This document shows, in pieces, positions 8,716 through 17,972 of a stretch of 64,000 nucleotides of DNA (positions are counted from its first letter, which is position 1; each line of letters opens with the position of its first letter). A program made the position numbers and the translations under genes. Source of the DNA: Candidatus Rickettsiella viridis (lineage in GTDB: Bacteria > Pseudomonadota > Gammaproteobacteria > Diplorickettsiales > Diplorickettsiaceae); NCBI RefSeq assembly GCF_003966755.1, contig NZ_AP018005.1, positions 496,001-560,000 of the forward strand, given 5' to 3'. The notes under the pieces were generated by a model that saw only the letters and a program-made list of their open reading frames with translations, was not told the origin of the DNA and searched no databases.

Positions 8716-10700
8716 ATGTCAAAACCCTTTGAATTAGTTTCAGATTTTAAACCTGCCGGCGATCAACCGCAGGCCATTAAAGGGTTGCTACAGGGTTTAG
8801 ATGCGGGTTTAGCTCATCAGACATTACTCGGTGTTACCGGTTCGGGTAAAACCTTTAGTATTGCGCATGTGATACAAAAAATACAAAGACCCGCCATTAT
8901 TTTAGCGCCTAATAAAACATTAGCGGCACAATTATATGGTGAAATGCGTGCTTTCTTTCCTAATAATGCGGTGGAATATTTTGTTTCGTATTACGATTAT
9001 TATCAGCCAGAAGCGTATGTGCCTACAACGGATACGTTTATAGAAAAAGATGCGGCCATCAATGAGCATATTGAACAGATGCGTTTGTCGGCGACTAAAT
9101 CTTTATTAGAGCGTCGCGATGTCATTATTGTGGCGACGGTTTCCGCTATCTACGGTTTAGGTGATCCAAATACATATATCAACATGATGTTGCATGTTCG
9201 CCGCAGCGATAAAGTCGATCAACGCTTTATCTTGCGACGTTTGGCTGAATTACAATATACCCGCAATGATACGGATTTTCGTCGTGCTAATTATCGTGTG
9301 CGTGGTGATGTTATCGATATCTATCCGGCAGAGTCCGCTGAAGAAGCCGTACGTATTGAATTATTCAATGATGAAATTGAAAACTTAAGTTATTTTGATC
9401 CGTTAACGGGTGAATTATTAAGGCGAGTGCCGCGTTTGACCATCTATCCCAAAACGCATTATGTGACGCCACGGGAACGTATTCTACAAGCCATAGAGTT
9501 TATTAAAGTAGAACTAAAAGAACGCTTAGCTCAACTTAAGCTGGCTAATAAATTGGTGGAATATCAACGTTTAGAGCAGCGTACCCGATTTGATATTGAG
9601 ATGTTATTGGAATTGGGTTATTGCAATGGTATTGAAAACTATTCACGTTATTTATCCGCGCGTGATCCGGGTCAACCGCCGCCTACCTTGCTGGATTATT
9701 TACCTCGCGATGGTTTGATGGTGGTGGATGAATCCCATGTCACTATACCGCAGTTGGGCGCTATGTATAAAGGTGATCGTTCCCGTAAAGAAACCTTAGT
9801 AGAATATGGATTTCGTTTACCTTCCGCCTTGGATAATCGACCGTTACAATTTCAAGAGTTTACAGATTTCGCGTTGCAGACGATTTATGTTTCCGCAACA
9901 CCGGGTTCTTACGAATTAGAACATTCAGGTGCGGTGGTTGAACAAGTGGTGAGACCCACCGGTTTAATTGATCCGGCGATTGAAGTGCGTCCTGTTGCCA
10001 CGCAAGTAGATGATTTGCTTTCTGAAATTCATCAACGTGTGGCGTTAAAAGAGCGTGTTTTAGTCACCACACTGACCAAGCGTTTAGCCGAAGACTTAAC
10101 TGAATACCTTGCTGAACATGATGTAAAAGTACGCTATCTACATTCGGATATTGATACGGTGGAACGGGTAGAAATCATTCGTGATTTGCGTTTAGGTAAA
10201 TTTGATGTATTGGTGGGGATAATTTACTGCGTGAAGGCTTAGATATGCCAGAGGTTTCTTTGGTTGCTATTTTAGATGCAGATAAAGAAGGTTTTTTACG
10301 CTCAGAACGTTCACTCATACAGACCATTGGTCGTGCTATTCTTTACGCCGATAAAATGACCGGTTCGATGGAGCGGGCAATAGGAGAAACCGATAGGCGT
10401 CGTGAAAAGCAACAAGCCTATAATAAAAAGCACCATATTACGCCCAAAGGGATTGCTAAAGCGGTGCATGATATTTTAGAAGGCGCGCGATCCGATGTGT
10501 CAACTAACAAACAAGATCTTCTCAAAGTGGCTGAAGAGCAAGCCTACTATGCCGCTTTACCACCAGAAGAGTTAGTAAAAAAAATTAAACAATTAGAGCG
10601 CGAAATGTTGCAACACGCCAAAAATATGCAATTTGAAGATGCCGCGAAAGTAAGAGATCAATTAAAACTTTTAAAAGAAAAAATAATAGGGATTGATTAA
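8716..10700 (+). pseudogene. uvrB: UvrB excinuclease subunit with frameshift and motif VI deletion
   Basis: UvrB is the damage-verifying helicase-like subunit of nucleotide excision repair. The gene is otherwise full length (about 661 codons). Walker A is [11 protein letters not shown], the beta-hairpin is [18 protein letters not shown] is motif II, and the C-terminal UVR domain ends in [14 protein letters not shown]. Two lesions are visible. Near 10221 the family sequence [16 protein letters not shown] changes frame because one A is missing from ATAAAT. The first frame stops at 10242, and MPEVSLVAI resumes at 10245 in another frame. Further on, motif VI, normally QTIGRAARN followed by NGKAILY, reads QTIGRAILY. 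That is an in-frame loss of 24 bp removing the second arginine. Two independent lesions argue for real decay. A sequencing error could explain only the first. Confidence 0.88.
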
Positions 10701-11127
10701 TGTGAGTAAAGGAGTAGGTTGCTGTACTTAGTGAGTTAAGTAAAAAAGATTCACTTTTCTCTTTTGTTGTTCAATCACCTATTCGACCTAGTTAGATAAG
10801 CTACAGTATTTATTACCTACCTACTCTTCATTAGAAACTAGCCGAATTACCACGTCTGATGCCTAATTTAAAAAGTGTTGCATCGCGAAAACAACAATGC
10901 TATTTTCTCCTCCTTTACAAACCCCAATTAATACAAATTAATCGTGCGTTTTATATTCTTTATATGGCATGTAAAATAATGGCACGAGGGGTGGCGCCTG
11001 GGTACGCTTTCTTTTGTGACGTAAGACATCAAAAAAAGCGTATCCGGGTGACAGGACCCCGAGTGGTTATAGAGCAAGGTTACTGTTGTGATCCTTGTAA
11101 AAGAATAAATGCACGATTAATGACGAT
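10701..11127. other. Intergenic stretch between uvrB and tRNA-Val
   Basis: About 430 bp with no convincing gene. An open frame from 10859 runs into the tRNA and has no family resemblance, so I do not call it. The stretch holds an imperfect inverted repeat at 11000-11045 and, at about 10778-10806, a segment resembling one upstream of uvrB. The promoter for the tRNA-Val/thrS unit is presumably here, but I cannot pick it out with confidence. Confidence 0.5.
11000..11045. repeat. Imperfect inverted repeat upstream of tRNA-Val
   Basis: GGGTACGCTTTCTTT and AAAAAAAGCGTATCC pair over 15 bp with two mismatches around a 16-base loop. It could act as a transcription terminator for leftward or rightward RNA, or be a short mobile palindrome. 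No second copy was recognised in this window. Confidence 0.55.
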
Positions 11128-11202
11128 AGGCACGTAGCTCAGTGGTAGAGCACCACCTTGACATGGTGGTGGTCGGTGGTTCGATCCCACTCGTGCCTAC
11201 CA
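11128..11202 (+). tRNA. tRNA-Val (GAC)
   Basis: A 75-base cloverleaf. The acceptor stem AGGCACG/CGTGCCT is followed by an encoded ACCA end. The D arm is GCTCAGTGGTAGAGC. The anticodon arm CCACC-TTGACAT-GGTGG has anticodon GAC in a 7-base loop, and the T arm contains GGTTCGATCCC. It matches the layout of enterobacterial tRNA-Val(GAC). The thrS start codon is only 15 bases after the 3' end, so tRNA and thrS are probably one transcript, with tRNA 3' processing producing the mRNA 5' end. Confidence 0.96.
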
Positions 11203-11217
11203 AAAATTTTATATGTT

Positions 11218-13173
11218 ATGCCCCTTATTACCTTACTCGATTCAAAACAGCTGACTTTTCCTGAGCCTATTACAGCTTATCAAGTCGCTACTGAAATCAG
11301 TCCTGGTTTAGCAAGAAATGCTATAGCCGCGGCCGTCGATGGACGGCTTGTTGATCTTTCTTATGTGATCGAATCCGATGTGGCATTGCGCATCCTCACT
11401 GAACGCGATACCGAATCACTCGAGGTTATTCGGCATTCTACTGCCCATTTGCTAGCCCATGCGGTCAAACAATTATTTCCTCAAGCACAAGTCACGATTG
11501 GACCCGTCATCGAAAATGGGTTTTATTATGATTTTGCGTTTGAGCGTCCTTTTACACCTGATGATCTTAAGCAAATAGAAAAGCGCATGCAGGAATTAGT
11601 CAAGCAAGCGTTGCCGGTGAAGCGTTTTACGCTTTCTAGAACAGAAGCCATTGAACGGTTTCGCAAGATGGGAGAGGAATATAAAGCCAAAATCATTGAA
11701 GCTATTTTTGAAGGCGAAGTATTGTCGCTTTATCAAGAAGGCGATTTTGTTGATCTTTGCCGTGGTCCCCATGTACCCAATACCAGTAAATTAAAGGTTT
11801 TTAAATTAACGCGTGTAGCCGGTGCTTATTGGCGTGGTGATGCTAAAAATGAGATGTTGCAGCGGATTTACGGCACCGCTTGGTTCACCAAGGATGATTT
11901 AAATGCCTATCTACAAGGCATTGAAGAAGCCGAAAAGCGCGATCATCGTAAATTGGGTAAACAATTAGAATTGTTTCATATCCAAGAAGAAGCACCGGGC
12001 ATGATCTTTTGGCACCCTAAAGGCTGGGGTATTTATCAAATCATCGAGCAGTATATTCGAAAACGCTTAGAAAAATGTGGTTACCAGGAAATACGCACGC
12101 CACAATTACTGGCCCGTCAGCTATGGGAACGTTCAGGCCATTGGGATAAATTTTTTAAAGAAATGTTTACTACCCATGCTTCTGAGAATACCGAATTTGC
12201 AATCAAGCCTATGAACTGTCCGGGTCATATTCAGGTTTTTAACCAAGGCTTGAAAAGCTATAGGGATTTACCCTTACGCTTCTCTGAGTTTGGTTGTTGT
12301 CACCGTAATGAGCCATCGGGTGCATTGCATGGCTTAATGAGAGTGCGTGGTTTTGTGCAAGATGATGCACATATCTTTTGCACCGAAGAACAAATTCAAT
12401 CGGAAGTCGCGGCATTTATAGACTTACTTTATGATGTGTATGCGGATTTTGGGTTTAATGAAATCTTGCTAAAATTAGCGACTCGCCCTGAAGTACGTGT
12501 CGGTAGCGATGAAAGCTGGGATAAGGCAGAGCAAGCGCTAGCCCAGGCCTTGAATGATAAGGCGCTAAAATGGGAATATTCAGTCGGCGAAGGGGCTTTT
12601 TATGGGCCTAAAATAGAATTTTCTTTAAAGGACTGTCTGGGACGTATTTGGCAATGCGGGACGATTCAGGTTGATTTCTCTATGCCGGGTCGCTTAGGCG
12701 CTGAATATACGACAGAACAAGGGGAGCGTAAGACGCCAGTTATGCTACACAGGGCTATTTTAGGCTCTTTTGAGCGATTTATAGCGATTCTTATCGAACA
12801 CTATGCCGGACATTTTCCGGTTTGGTTAGCGCCTATACAAGCCGTTGTTATGACGATTACGGATAAACAAAATGATTATGCCAAGGCGGTGGCTCAAGAA
12901 TTAGAGTCTCTAGGGCTTAGAATAAAGTTAGACTTGAGAAATGAGAAGATCGGCTATAAAATCCGCGAGCATAGTTTGCAGAAAGTCCCCTACCAACTGA
13001 TTATAGGCGATCAAGAAGTACAGGCAAAACAGGTTAATGTACGTAGACAGGGGGGGGGTAATTTAGGTAGTATGTCCTCCCCTCAGCCTCTTTCTATGTC
13101 CGTTCGCGAGTTCGAACAGATAGTGAAGAGAGAAGGGCTTGTACAACGTAGTAGAATTGATGCGGAGAAATAA
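11218..13173 (+). CDS. thrS: Threonine-tRNA ligase
   Basis: ThrRS charges tRNA-Thr. The 651-residue protein has the N-terminal TGS domain ([14 protein letters not shown]), the editing domain with [10 protein letters not shown], and the class II catalytic core. Motif 2 is [18 protein letters not shown], and zinc ligands are expected at MNCPGH and downstream His residues. A C-terminal anticodon-binding domain completes it. I place the start at ATG 11218, because the frame extends upstream only through the tRNA-Val gene. There is no Shine-Dalgarno in the 15-base leader. Near the 3' end (13050-13058) nine consecutive G bases encode part of RQGGGN, a slippery run in an essential gene. It heads the classical thrS-infC-rpmI-rplT cluster. 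Confidence 0.96.
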   Translation: MPLITLLDSKQLTFPEPITAYQVATEISPGLARNAIAAAVDGRLVDLSYVIESDVALRILTERDTESLEVIRHSTAHLLAHAVKQLFPQAQVTIGPVIENGFYYDFAFERPFTPDDLKQIEKRMQELVKQALPVKRFTLSRTEAIERFRKMGEEYKAKIIEAIFEGEVLSLYQEGDFVDLCRGPHVPNTSKLKVFKLTRVAGAYWRGDAKNEMLQRIYGTAWFTKDDLNAYLQGIEEAEKRDHRKLGKQLELFHIQEEAPGMIFWHPKGWGIYQIIEQYIRKRLEKCGYQEIRTPQLLARQLWERSGHWDKFFKEMFTTHASENTEFAIKPMNCPGHIQVFNQGLKSYRDLPLRFSEFGCCHRNEPSGALHGLMRVRGFVQDDAHIFCTEEQIQSEVAAFIDLLYDVYADFGFNEILLKLATRPEVRVGSDESWDKAEQALAQALNDKALKWEYSVGEGAFYGPKIEFSLKDCLGRIWQCGTIQVDFSMPGRLGAEYTTEQGERKTPVMLHRAILGSFERFIAILIEHYAGHFPVWLAPIQAVVMTITDKQNDYAKAVAQELESLGLRIKLDLRNEKIGYKIREHSLQKVPYQLIIGDQEVQAKQVNVRRQGGGNLGSMSSPQPLSMSVREFEQIVKREGLVQRSRIDAEK

Positions 13174-13175
13174 TT

Positions 13176-13769
13176 ATTAGCAACGAAAAAGTGATTCAGC
13201 AGCCAGTGAGGCCAAGGCCAGGGGGCGCGTATCAACCTAGAACAGGTAGTAGCAATACAAAGAAAGTAAGAGTGAATGGGGAAATTCGAGTTCCTCAAGT
13301 CAGGTTAATAGGTCCTGAGCGTGAACAATTAGGCGTTCTTTCTTTAACGGAAGCATTACGTCAAGCCCAACAAGCCGGTCTTGATTTAGTAGAGATTGCG
13401 CCAACGGCGGCACCACCTGTTTGTCGTATTATGGATTATGGTAAATATCTCTTTGAGCTTAATAAACAGAAAGCAGCGCAAAAGAAGAAACAAAAAAGGA
13501 TTCAGTTAAAAGAAGTTAAATTTCGACCCGTGACAGAAGAAGGGGATTATCAGGTCAAGCTACGCAACCTGATCCGTTTCCTAGAACAGGGCGACAAAGC
13601 TAAAATTACCGTGCGGTTTCGGGGTCGAGAAATTGCACACGTCCATTTGGGTACTAAGCTGATTGAACGCTTAGAAAAGGATCTCGCTGCTTATGCTGCG
13701 ATTGACGATAGACCTAAGATGGAAGGGAAGCAAATGGTTTTAGTAGTTAGCCCTAAAAAAACGAAGTAA
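13176..13769 (+). CDS. infC: Translation initiation factor IF-3 (probable AUU start)
   Basis: IF-3 binds the 30S subunit and proofreads start-codon pairing. The N-domain ([18 protein letters not shown], then [21 protein letters not shown]), the lysine-rich linker ([17 protein letters not shown]) and the C-domain ([23 protein letters not shown]) are all present. No ATG lies at the 5' end. A GTG at 13191 is possible, but it has no ribosome site. ATT at 13176 is in frame and has GGAG 8 bases upstream, inside the thrS 3' end. infC genes of many bacteria, including E. coli, use AUU, which lets IF-3 repress its own translation. I therefore annotate AUU at 13176, giving 197 residues. The gap to the thrS stop is 2 bases. 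Confidence 0.9.
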   Translation: MSNEKVIQQPVRPRPGGAYQPRTGSSNTKKVRVNGEIRVPQVRLIGPEREQLGVLSLTEALRQAQQAGLDLVEIAPTAAPPVCRIMDYGKYLFELNKQKAAQKKKQKRIQLKEVKFRPVTEEGDYQVKLRNLIRFLEQGDKAKITVRFRGREIAHVHLGTKLIERLEKDLAAYAAIDDRPKMEGKQMVLVVSPKKTK

Positions 13770-13806
13770 CAAATATTTAATAAATAAGTAATGCGGAGAG
13801 ATTATT

Positions 13807-14001
13807 ATGCCAAAGTTAAAAACCCATCGAGGGGCTGCTAAGCGCTTTAAGCCAACAGCTAAAGGTTATAAATGTGCTCAATCACATCATAACCATATCC
13901 TGACTAAGAAAGATACCAAGCGCAAACGAAACTTGCGTCAAACAAATTTAGTTCACCCAAGTGACGTACGTTCTGTTGATCGTATGCTGCAAGGTTCTTA
14001 A
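13807..14001 (+). CDS. rpmI: 50S ribosomal protein L35
   Basis: A 64-residue, very basic protein beginning [20 protein letters not shown], which is diagnostic for L35. The C-terminus ([19 protein letters not shown]) also fits. GGAGAG lies upstream of the ATG. It sits 37 bp after infC and 31 bp before rplT, the conserved order in which L20 is the translational repressor of the rpmI-rplT pair in E. coli. Confidence 0.97.
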   Translation: MPKLKTHRGAAKRFKPTAKGYKCAQSHHNHILTKKDTKRKRNLRQTNLVHPSDVRSVDRMLQGS

Positions 14002-14032
14002 AATAATTAGAGGTTGATAGAGGTTTAATACC

Positions 14033-14389
14033 ATGGCAAGAGTAAAACGAGGGGTCACTGCTAGAGCCCGACATAAGAAAATTTTAAAAGCAGCAAAAGG
14101 TTATAAAGGCGCGCGTAGTCGCGTTATACGGGCTGCAAAACAAGCGGTAACAAAAGCAGGTCAATATGCTTACCGTGATAGAAAGCAGAAAAAACGTGAT
14201 TTCCGTGCATTATGGATCGTGCGTATTAATGCGGGTGCGCGTGAAAATGGTTTATCCTATAGCCGTTTAATTGCAGGTTTAGCTAAAGCAGAGATTGCAG
14301 TTGATCGTAAAGTATTAGCTGATTTAGCCGTAACTGACAAAGCAACCTTTGCTCAGTTGGTAGAAAAAGCAAAACAAGCGTTAATTTAA
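14033..14389 (+). CDS. rplT: 50S ribosomal protein L20
   Basis: L20 is an early assembly protein of the large subunit and, in E. coli, an autogenous repressor. The 118-residue product begins [20 protein letters not shown] and continues [17 protein letters not shown]. The globular C-domain contains [18 protein letters not shown]. It is the last gene of the operon, followed 18 bp later by a perfect 10-bp hairpin. pheS, which often follows rplT, is not here. Confidence 0.97.
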   Translation: MARVKRGVTARARHKKILKAAKGYKGARSRVIRAAKQAVTKAGQYAYRDRKQKKRDFRALWIVRINAGARENGLSYSRLIAGLAKAEIAVDRKVLADLAVTDKATFAQLVEKAKQALI

Positions 14390-14406
14390 GGCATTATCTT
14401 TTCAAT

Positions 14407-14442
14407 TCCGATAGCCCCACTCTGGAAAGTTTGGCTATCGGA
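14407..14442 (+). terminator. Hairpin after rplT
   Basis: TCCGATAGCC and GGCTATCGGA form a perfect 10-bp stem with a 16-base loop. Only a weak pyrimidine tract follows (TCTATCTT). It sits between convergent rplT and the unknown minus-strand gene and may serve both. Confidence 0.65.
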
Positions 14443-14464
14443 TCTATCTTATATCTATCCAAAT

Positions 14465-15184
14465 TTAAAGACGGAAATAGCTTTTTTTTGCAGGCGCTGC
14501 TTCTTGGCTTTTTTCTAGGTCGATTTTTTCTAAACACTCGCCTAACAGTGTATTTTTTAAAGCAGCATAGATTTTGTTTTGCTGGGAGGCAGATAGTGAC
14601 GTTAAAATAGCATGTAAATTTTCTGCTGTTTTTGATGTTACATCGTGTAAAGTTTTTATTTTGTCTAGGATGATGGCGTGGTCTAGCGTTTCAGCGCAGT
14701 AATAAGGTTTTTGAACCTTTTCCAACTCGAGCAAGCTGTTCTTTATTTGTAAGAGATTTTCAGATGATTGTTGTAATGAATGTATATTTTTAATTTGCGA
14801 AAAATAATCCGTACATAAATTAGGTATATCGAGTGAATAAGATAAACTATTTATTAGATTCAAGAGAAAAGGGTTACCATTAATATACAGGCCTTTCTTA
14901 ACGTGCAAACACGTGGGCATGTTTTCTTTTTTGCTATCGTCATAACAGACTGGAATTATTTTTTTATACTTGCTAATAATCGTATTGTCGAGAAAGGGTA
15001 TATCTACATTAGGTCCCTTGGGACATATTACAAATAGGGTATCGTTTTCTTCTAATTCCTCGACAAAATAGTCGGAATATTTAAAATTTTTTATTGGGCC
15101 TTTAAAACCGACTACTTTTATTAGTTCTTCAAGTTTTTCTCTTTGTAATTTAACATCTTCATTAGATAGTATAATAACTTTCAT
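14465..15184 (-). CDS. Unknown protein, lineage-specific candidate
   Basis: I do not recognise this 239-residue protein. The start is placed at ATG 15184 (MKVIILSNED) because AAAGGAAAGAG precedes it. An ATG 27 bases further upstream lacks such a site. The N-terminal 120 residues alternate short beta-strands and helices (KVIILSN, NDTLFVICPKG, KKIIPVCYDD, GLYINGNPFLLNL), reminiscent of a flavodoxin- or TIR-like alpha/beta fold. The resemblance is only by eye. The C-terminal half is helical, with a Glu-rich stretch (GECLEKIDLEKSQEAAP) near the end. Base composition is more AT-rich than the neighbours. There is no signal peptide or membrane segment. It is flanked by the rplT hairpin and recR, and may be a secreted effector or phage-defence-like gene. 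Function unknown. Confidence 0.7.
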   Translation of the reverse strand: MKVIILSNEDVKLQREKLEELIKVVGFKGPIKNFKYSDYFVEELEENDTLFVICPKGPNVDIPFLDNTIISKYKKIIPVCYDDSKKENMPTCLHVKKGLYINGNPFLLNLINSLSYSLDIPNLCTDYFSQIKNIHSLQQSSENLLQIKNSLLELEKVQKPYYCAETLDHAIILDKIKTLHDVTSKTAENLHAILTSLSASQQNKIYAALKNTLLGECLEKIDLEKSQEAAPAKKSYFRL

Positions 15185-15295
15185 GTTTCTCTTTCCTTTT
15201 TTATTAAACAAAATCTAATATAGTATATATTTATTATGTCTATATGTATATATTTTTTGATTTGAAAGGGATTATTAATCTACAATTGCTTAATT

Positions 15296-15904
15296 TTAAG
15301 AATTTTCTGCAATTGTGATCCGTGAGTGAAGTGATCGAATGATAGTATTGCCATCTATAAATTCAAGCTCACTACCTAAGGGAACACCGTGTGCGATGCG
15401 ACTTGTTTTAATGTGGTGTTGTTTAAGCAATTCAGCAAGATAATGCGCCGTGGCTTCTCCTTCTACCGTAGGATTTGTCGCTAGAATAACTTCTCTGGGA
15501 GGATGCGTATGGATACGCTGAATGAAGTGTTTAATGCCGATTTCTTCAGGCCCAATCCCATCTAAAGGGGATAAGCGCCCCATAAGCACAAAATAATAAC
15601 CATTATAGCTAGCGGTTTGCTCAATGGCCATGACATCAATCGGGGTTTCAACCACACAAAGCAGATCACTATCTCGATTGGGATTTGCGCAAAGCGTACA
15701 AATCTGTGTTTCGCTTAAACTACGGCATTGCTCACAGTGGCCAATTTTTTGAATCGCTTGCTCTATGGTTTTTGCTAGCGCCAAACCTTCGGGCCTTGCT
15801 CTTTCTAGCAAATGGAAGGCCATGCGTTGAGCAGATTTAGGGCCAATGCCCGGCAAACAACGCAAATGTGTCATCAGCTGTGTGATCAGAGGACTGAAGG
15901 CCAT
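15296..15904 (-). CDS. recR: Recombination mediator RecR
   Basis: RecR works with RecO (and RecF) to load RecA at single-strand gaps. The 202-residue product has the helix-hairpin-helix ([20 protein letters not shown]), a four-cysteine zinc finger ([16 protein letters not shown]), and a Toprim domain ([32 protein letters not shown]). The C-terminus [18 protein letters not shown] in the family appears here as [17 protein letters not shown]. It follows ybaB by 32 bp in the conserved dnaX-ybaB-recR order. Confidence 0.97.
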   Translation of the reverse strand: MAFSPLITQLMTHLRCLPGIGPKSAQRMAFHLLERARPEGLALAKTIEQAIQKIGHCEQCRSLSETQICTLCANPNRDSDLLCVVETPIDVMAIEQTASYNGYYFVLMGRLSPLDGIGPEEIGIKHFIQRIHTHPPREVILATNPTVEGEATAHYLAELLKQHHIKTSRIAHGVPLGSELEFIDGNTIIRSLHSRITIAENS

Positions 15905-15936
15905 GCAAACGTTCCCTCATTTATACAATAGAGTAT

Positions 15937-16296
15937 TTAGCTTTCTATTGCACTATCGGTAAATTTAGTTTGAATTTGCGCGGTCAAATCGGTTAATTTT
16001 TGTCGCGAAGCTTTTTCAATTTTTTGCAGTGCATTATTAAATGCGCCGATTGTCAATTCTTCTATAATCTTTTTAGTTTCTTCTAATAAAATAGGATCAA
16101 GAATTGCTTTTAGTAAACTAGGATCAAGCCACATAGATTTGGCAGTGTGTCGGCCATCCATGTCAATCTTAACTAAACCACCACCCGTTTCACCGGTGAC
16201 GACTATTTTTGCTAACTCTTCCTGAGCCGATTGCATTTTCGATTGCATATCTTGTGCTTGTTTTAAAAGGTTATTGAGATCAACTTTCATATTCAT
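15937..16296 (-). CDS. ybaB: YbaB/EbfC nucleoid-associated protein
   Basis: A 119-residue small DNA-binding protein of the YbaB/EbfC family, which forms dimers shaped like tweezers. It begins MNMKVDLNNLLKQAQDMQSK, with the family's amphipathic first helix. It continues with GETGGGLVKIDMDGRH, the conserved central sheet, and ends in a charged helix. A second ATG two codons in is an equally possible start. It lies between dnaX and recR as in most gammaproteobacteria. Confidence 0.94.
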   Translation of the reverse strand: MNMKVDLNNLLKQAQDMQSKMQSAQEELAKIVVTGETGGGLVKIDMDGRHTAKSMWLDPSLLKAILDPILLEETKKIIEELTIGAFNNALQKIEKASRQKLTDLTAQIQTKFTDSAIES

Positions 16297-16334
16297 CGTT
16301 ATTTTCCTCTATTATTTAAGAATATTAATTTTTC

Positions 16335-16363
16335 GGGATCCCACACTTTCGCGCAGGATGACG
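16335..16363. repeat. Possible fragment of family C repeat
   Basis: On the minus strand CGTCATCCTGCGCGAAAGTG runs on to GGGATCCC, resembling one arm of the larger element at 39620-39786 (CGTCGTCCCGCGGC to GCGGGATCC). It sits in the short dnaX-ybaB gap. The match is partial. Confidence 0.4.
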
Positions 16364-16376
16364 ATCGGAACCCGCC

Positions 16377-17954
16377 TTAGTTTTCATCTAAAAACTGTAT
16401 CGACTCAGGCTGTAGTTTAGCATCAAATGTTTTGATAATCGCTTGTAGCGTCGGATCTTCTTGTAAGTTTTTTGTGGTTTCCTCGAGTCGTTGTGCTTTT
16501 TGCTGTTGTTCGTAACGTGCAGGCGTTAAAAGATTATCACCTCCTAGGCTGATCGTTAAGCCGATGGGCTGAGCAAAGTGTTTAGAAAGCGCCTGTGCTA
16601 ATCTTTCTTCCTGCTTGGGCGTGTGTAATGCGGTTTGTTTTGGATCCAGTAATAATTTAACTTGATTGTTGGCATATTTTTGTAGAACACATTGACAGGC
16701 AAAGGTGTAGCTTAAGCCGGTTAAATTTAATTGTTTAACCAGTGTAATCCAGTCTAGTGCCGATTTTTGTTGTGTTTTATCGAGTTTATTATTTTCGATT
16801 GATGGTCGATCTTTTGCAAGAGAAACCACGGCAGGCGCTAACGATTTTGTTACAGGCGATTGATTTTTTTCAGCTGGTTTGATGGGGTTGAAGGCTAGCA
16901 TTCTTAATAACATCATTTCAAAACCCAAGCGAGGCGTAGGTGCAAGCGATAAGTCACGCCGACTTAGTAAAGCGATTTGATAGTAAAGCTGTGTATCTTC
17001 AGCAGAAAGTTGTTGTGCTAGCGGCTGAATACACTCATTTTCTTTAGTCATGCTAGCAGGGAGTACCTGAATAAGTGCCATCTGATGTAAATGCGTTAAA
17101 AGTGCATCAATCACTTGTAAAAAATCGGCGGCTTGTGCATTGAGTTTTTCTACGATGGTCCAGAGTTTAACCGCATCCTGTAAGATAAGTGCTTCAAGTA
17201 ATTCGGTTATGTCAGTAGTGGCTACACTTCCCAATAAGGTTTTTATATCTTGTTCGGTAATCGTTTGCTTGGCATAAGCGATAGCTTGATCTAATAAGCT
17301 GAGGCTATCACGTAGGCTTCCTCGGGAGGCCTGAGCAAGAATCTGTAATGCATTCAATTCATAAGGGACTTGCTCATTTTTTAAAATCGTTTCTAAGTGC
17401 TGGCTAATTTGCTCCACAGACAGTGCTTTTAAATGAAATTGTAGGCAACGCGAAAGAATAGTGGCAGGCAGGCGCTGTGGATCGGTCGTTGCTAATAGAA
17501 AAACTACATGCGGTGGCGGTTCTTCGAGTGTTTTTAGTAAGGCATTAAAACTGTGGGAAGACAGCATATGCACTTCATCGATCAGATAAACTTTGTAACG
17601 TCCTTGGCTAGGCGCATAGTGAATGTCGGCAAGTAGGTCACGTGTATCTTCTACTTTGGTACGTGAAGCCGCATCGACCTCAAGCAGATCGGTAAATCGA
17701 TTGGCATTGATTGCTTGGCAGGCTGAACATTGATCGCAGGGCTCAGCCGTTATTTTTGTGGCACAGTTTAAGCATTTGGCAAGCAGTCTTGCTAAGCTGG
17801 TTTTCCCCACGCCACGAGTTCCTGTAAAAAGATAAGCGTGGTGAATGCGTTGGCTATCAAGGGCGTTTTTTAGGATACGACAAGTGGATTCTTGGCCCAC
17901 CAGTTGAGTAAAAGAACGAGGTCGATATTTTCTAGCAAGGACTTGGTAACTCAT
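16377..17954 (-). CDS. dnaX: DNA polymerase III subunits gamma/tau
   Basis: DnaX is the motor subunit of the clamp loader. The 525-residue product has Walker A GTRGVGKT (residues 45-52), four zinc cysteines (CLNC, CDQCSAC), Walker B LIDEVHML and sensor 1 LLATTDPQ. These are followed by the collar domain up to about residue 360 and a short tau-specific tail. It is shorter than E. coli tau (643). A run of seven A bases on the coding strand (codons GAA AAA AAT, residues 362-364), just after domain III, could slip to give a gamma-like product, because the -1 frame stops about 25 codons later. This is only suggestive. Downstream are ybaB and recR. Upstream on the same strand are ffs and tRNA-Ser. 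Confidence 0.96.
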   Translation of the reverse strand: MSYQVLARKYRPRSFTQLVGQESTCRILKNALDSQRIHHAYLFTGTRGVGKTSLARLLAKCLNCATKITAEPCDQCSACQAINANRFTDLLEVDAASRTKVEDTRDLLADIHYAPSQGRYKVYLIDEVHMLSSHSFNALLKTLEEPPPHVVFLLATTDPQRLPATILSRCLQFHLKALSVEQISQHLETILKNEQVPYELNALQILAQASRGSLRDSLSLLDQAIAYAKQTITEQDIKTLLGSVATTDITELLEALILQDAVKLWTIVEKLNAQAADFLQVIDALLTHLHQMALIQVLPASMTKENECIQPLAQQLSAEDTQLYYQIALLSRRDLSLAPTPRLGFEMMLLRMLAFNPIKPAEKNQSPVTKSLAPAVVSLAKDRPSIENNKLDKTQQKSALDWITLVKQLNLTGLSYTFACQCVLQKYANNQVKLLLDPKQTALHTPKQEERLAQALSKHFAQPIGLTISLGGDNLLTPARYEQQQKAQRLEETTKNLQEDPTLQAIIKTFDAKLQPESIQFLDEN

Positions 17955-17972
17955 ACTTTACAATCACCTTGA

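Noticed and set aside
10216-10245. Programmed frameshift in uvrB
   Set aside because: No slippery heptamer or stimulator is seen, UvrB is not known to use one, and a second lesion (motif VI) points to decay.
10859-11137. 92-codon open frame before tRNA-Val
   Set aside because: It runs into the tRNA gene, includes an inverted repeat, and has no family resemblance or clear ribosome site.
11158-11217. Upstream extension of thrS
   Set aside because: The extra 20 codons lie in tRNA-Val; the family N-terminus begins at ATG 11218.
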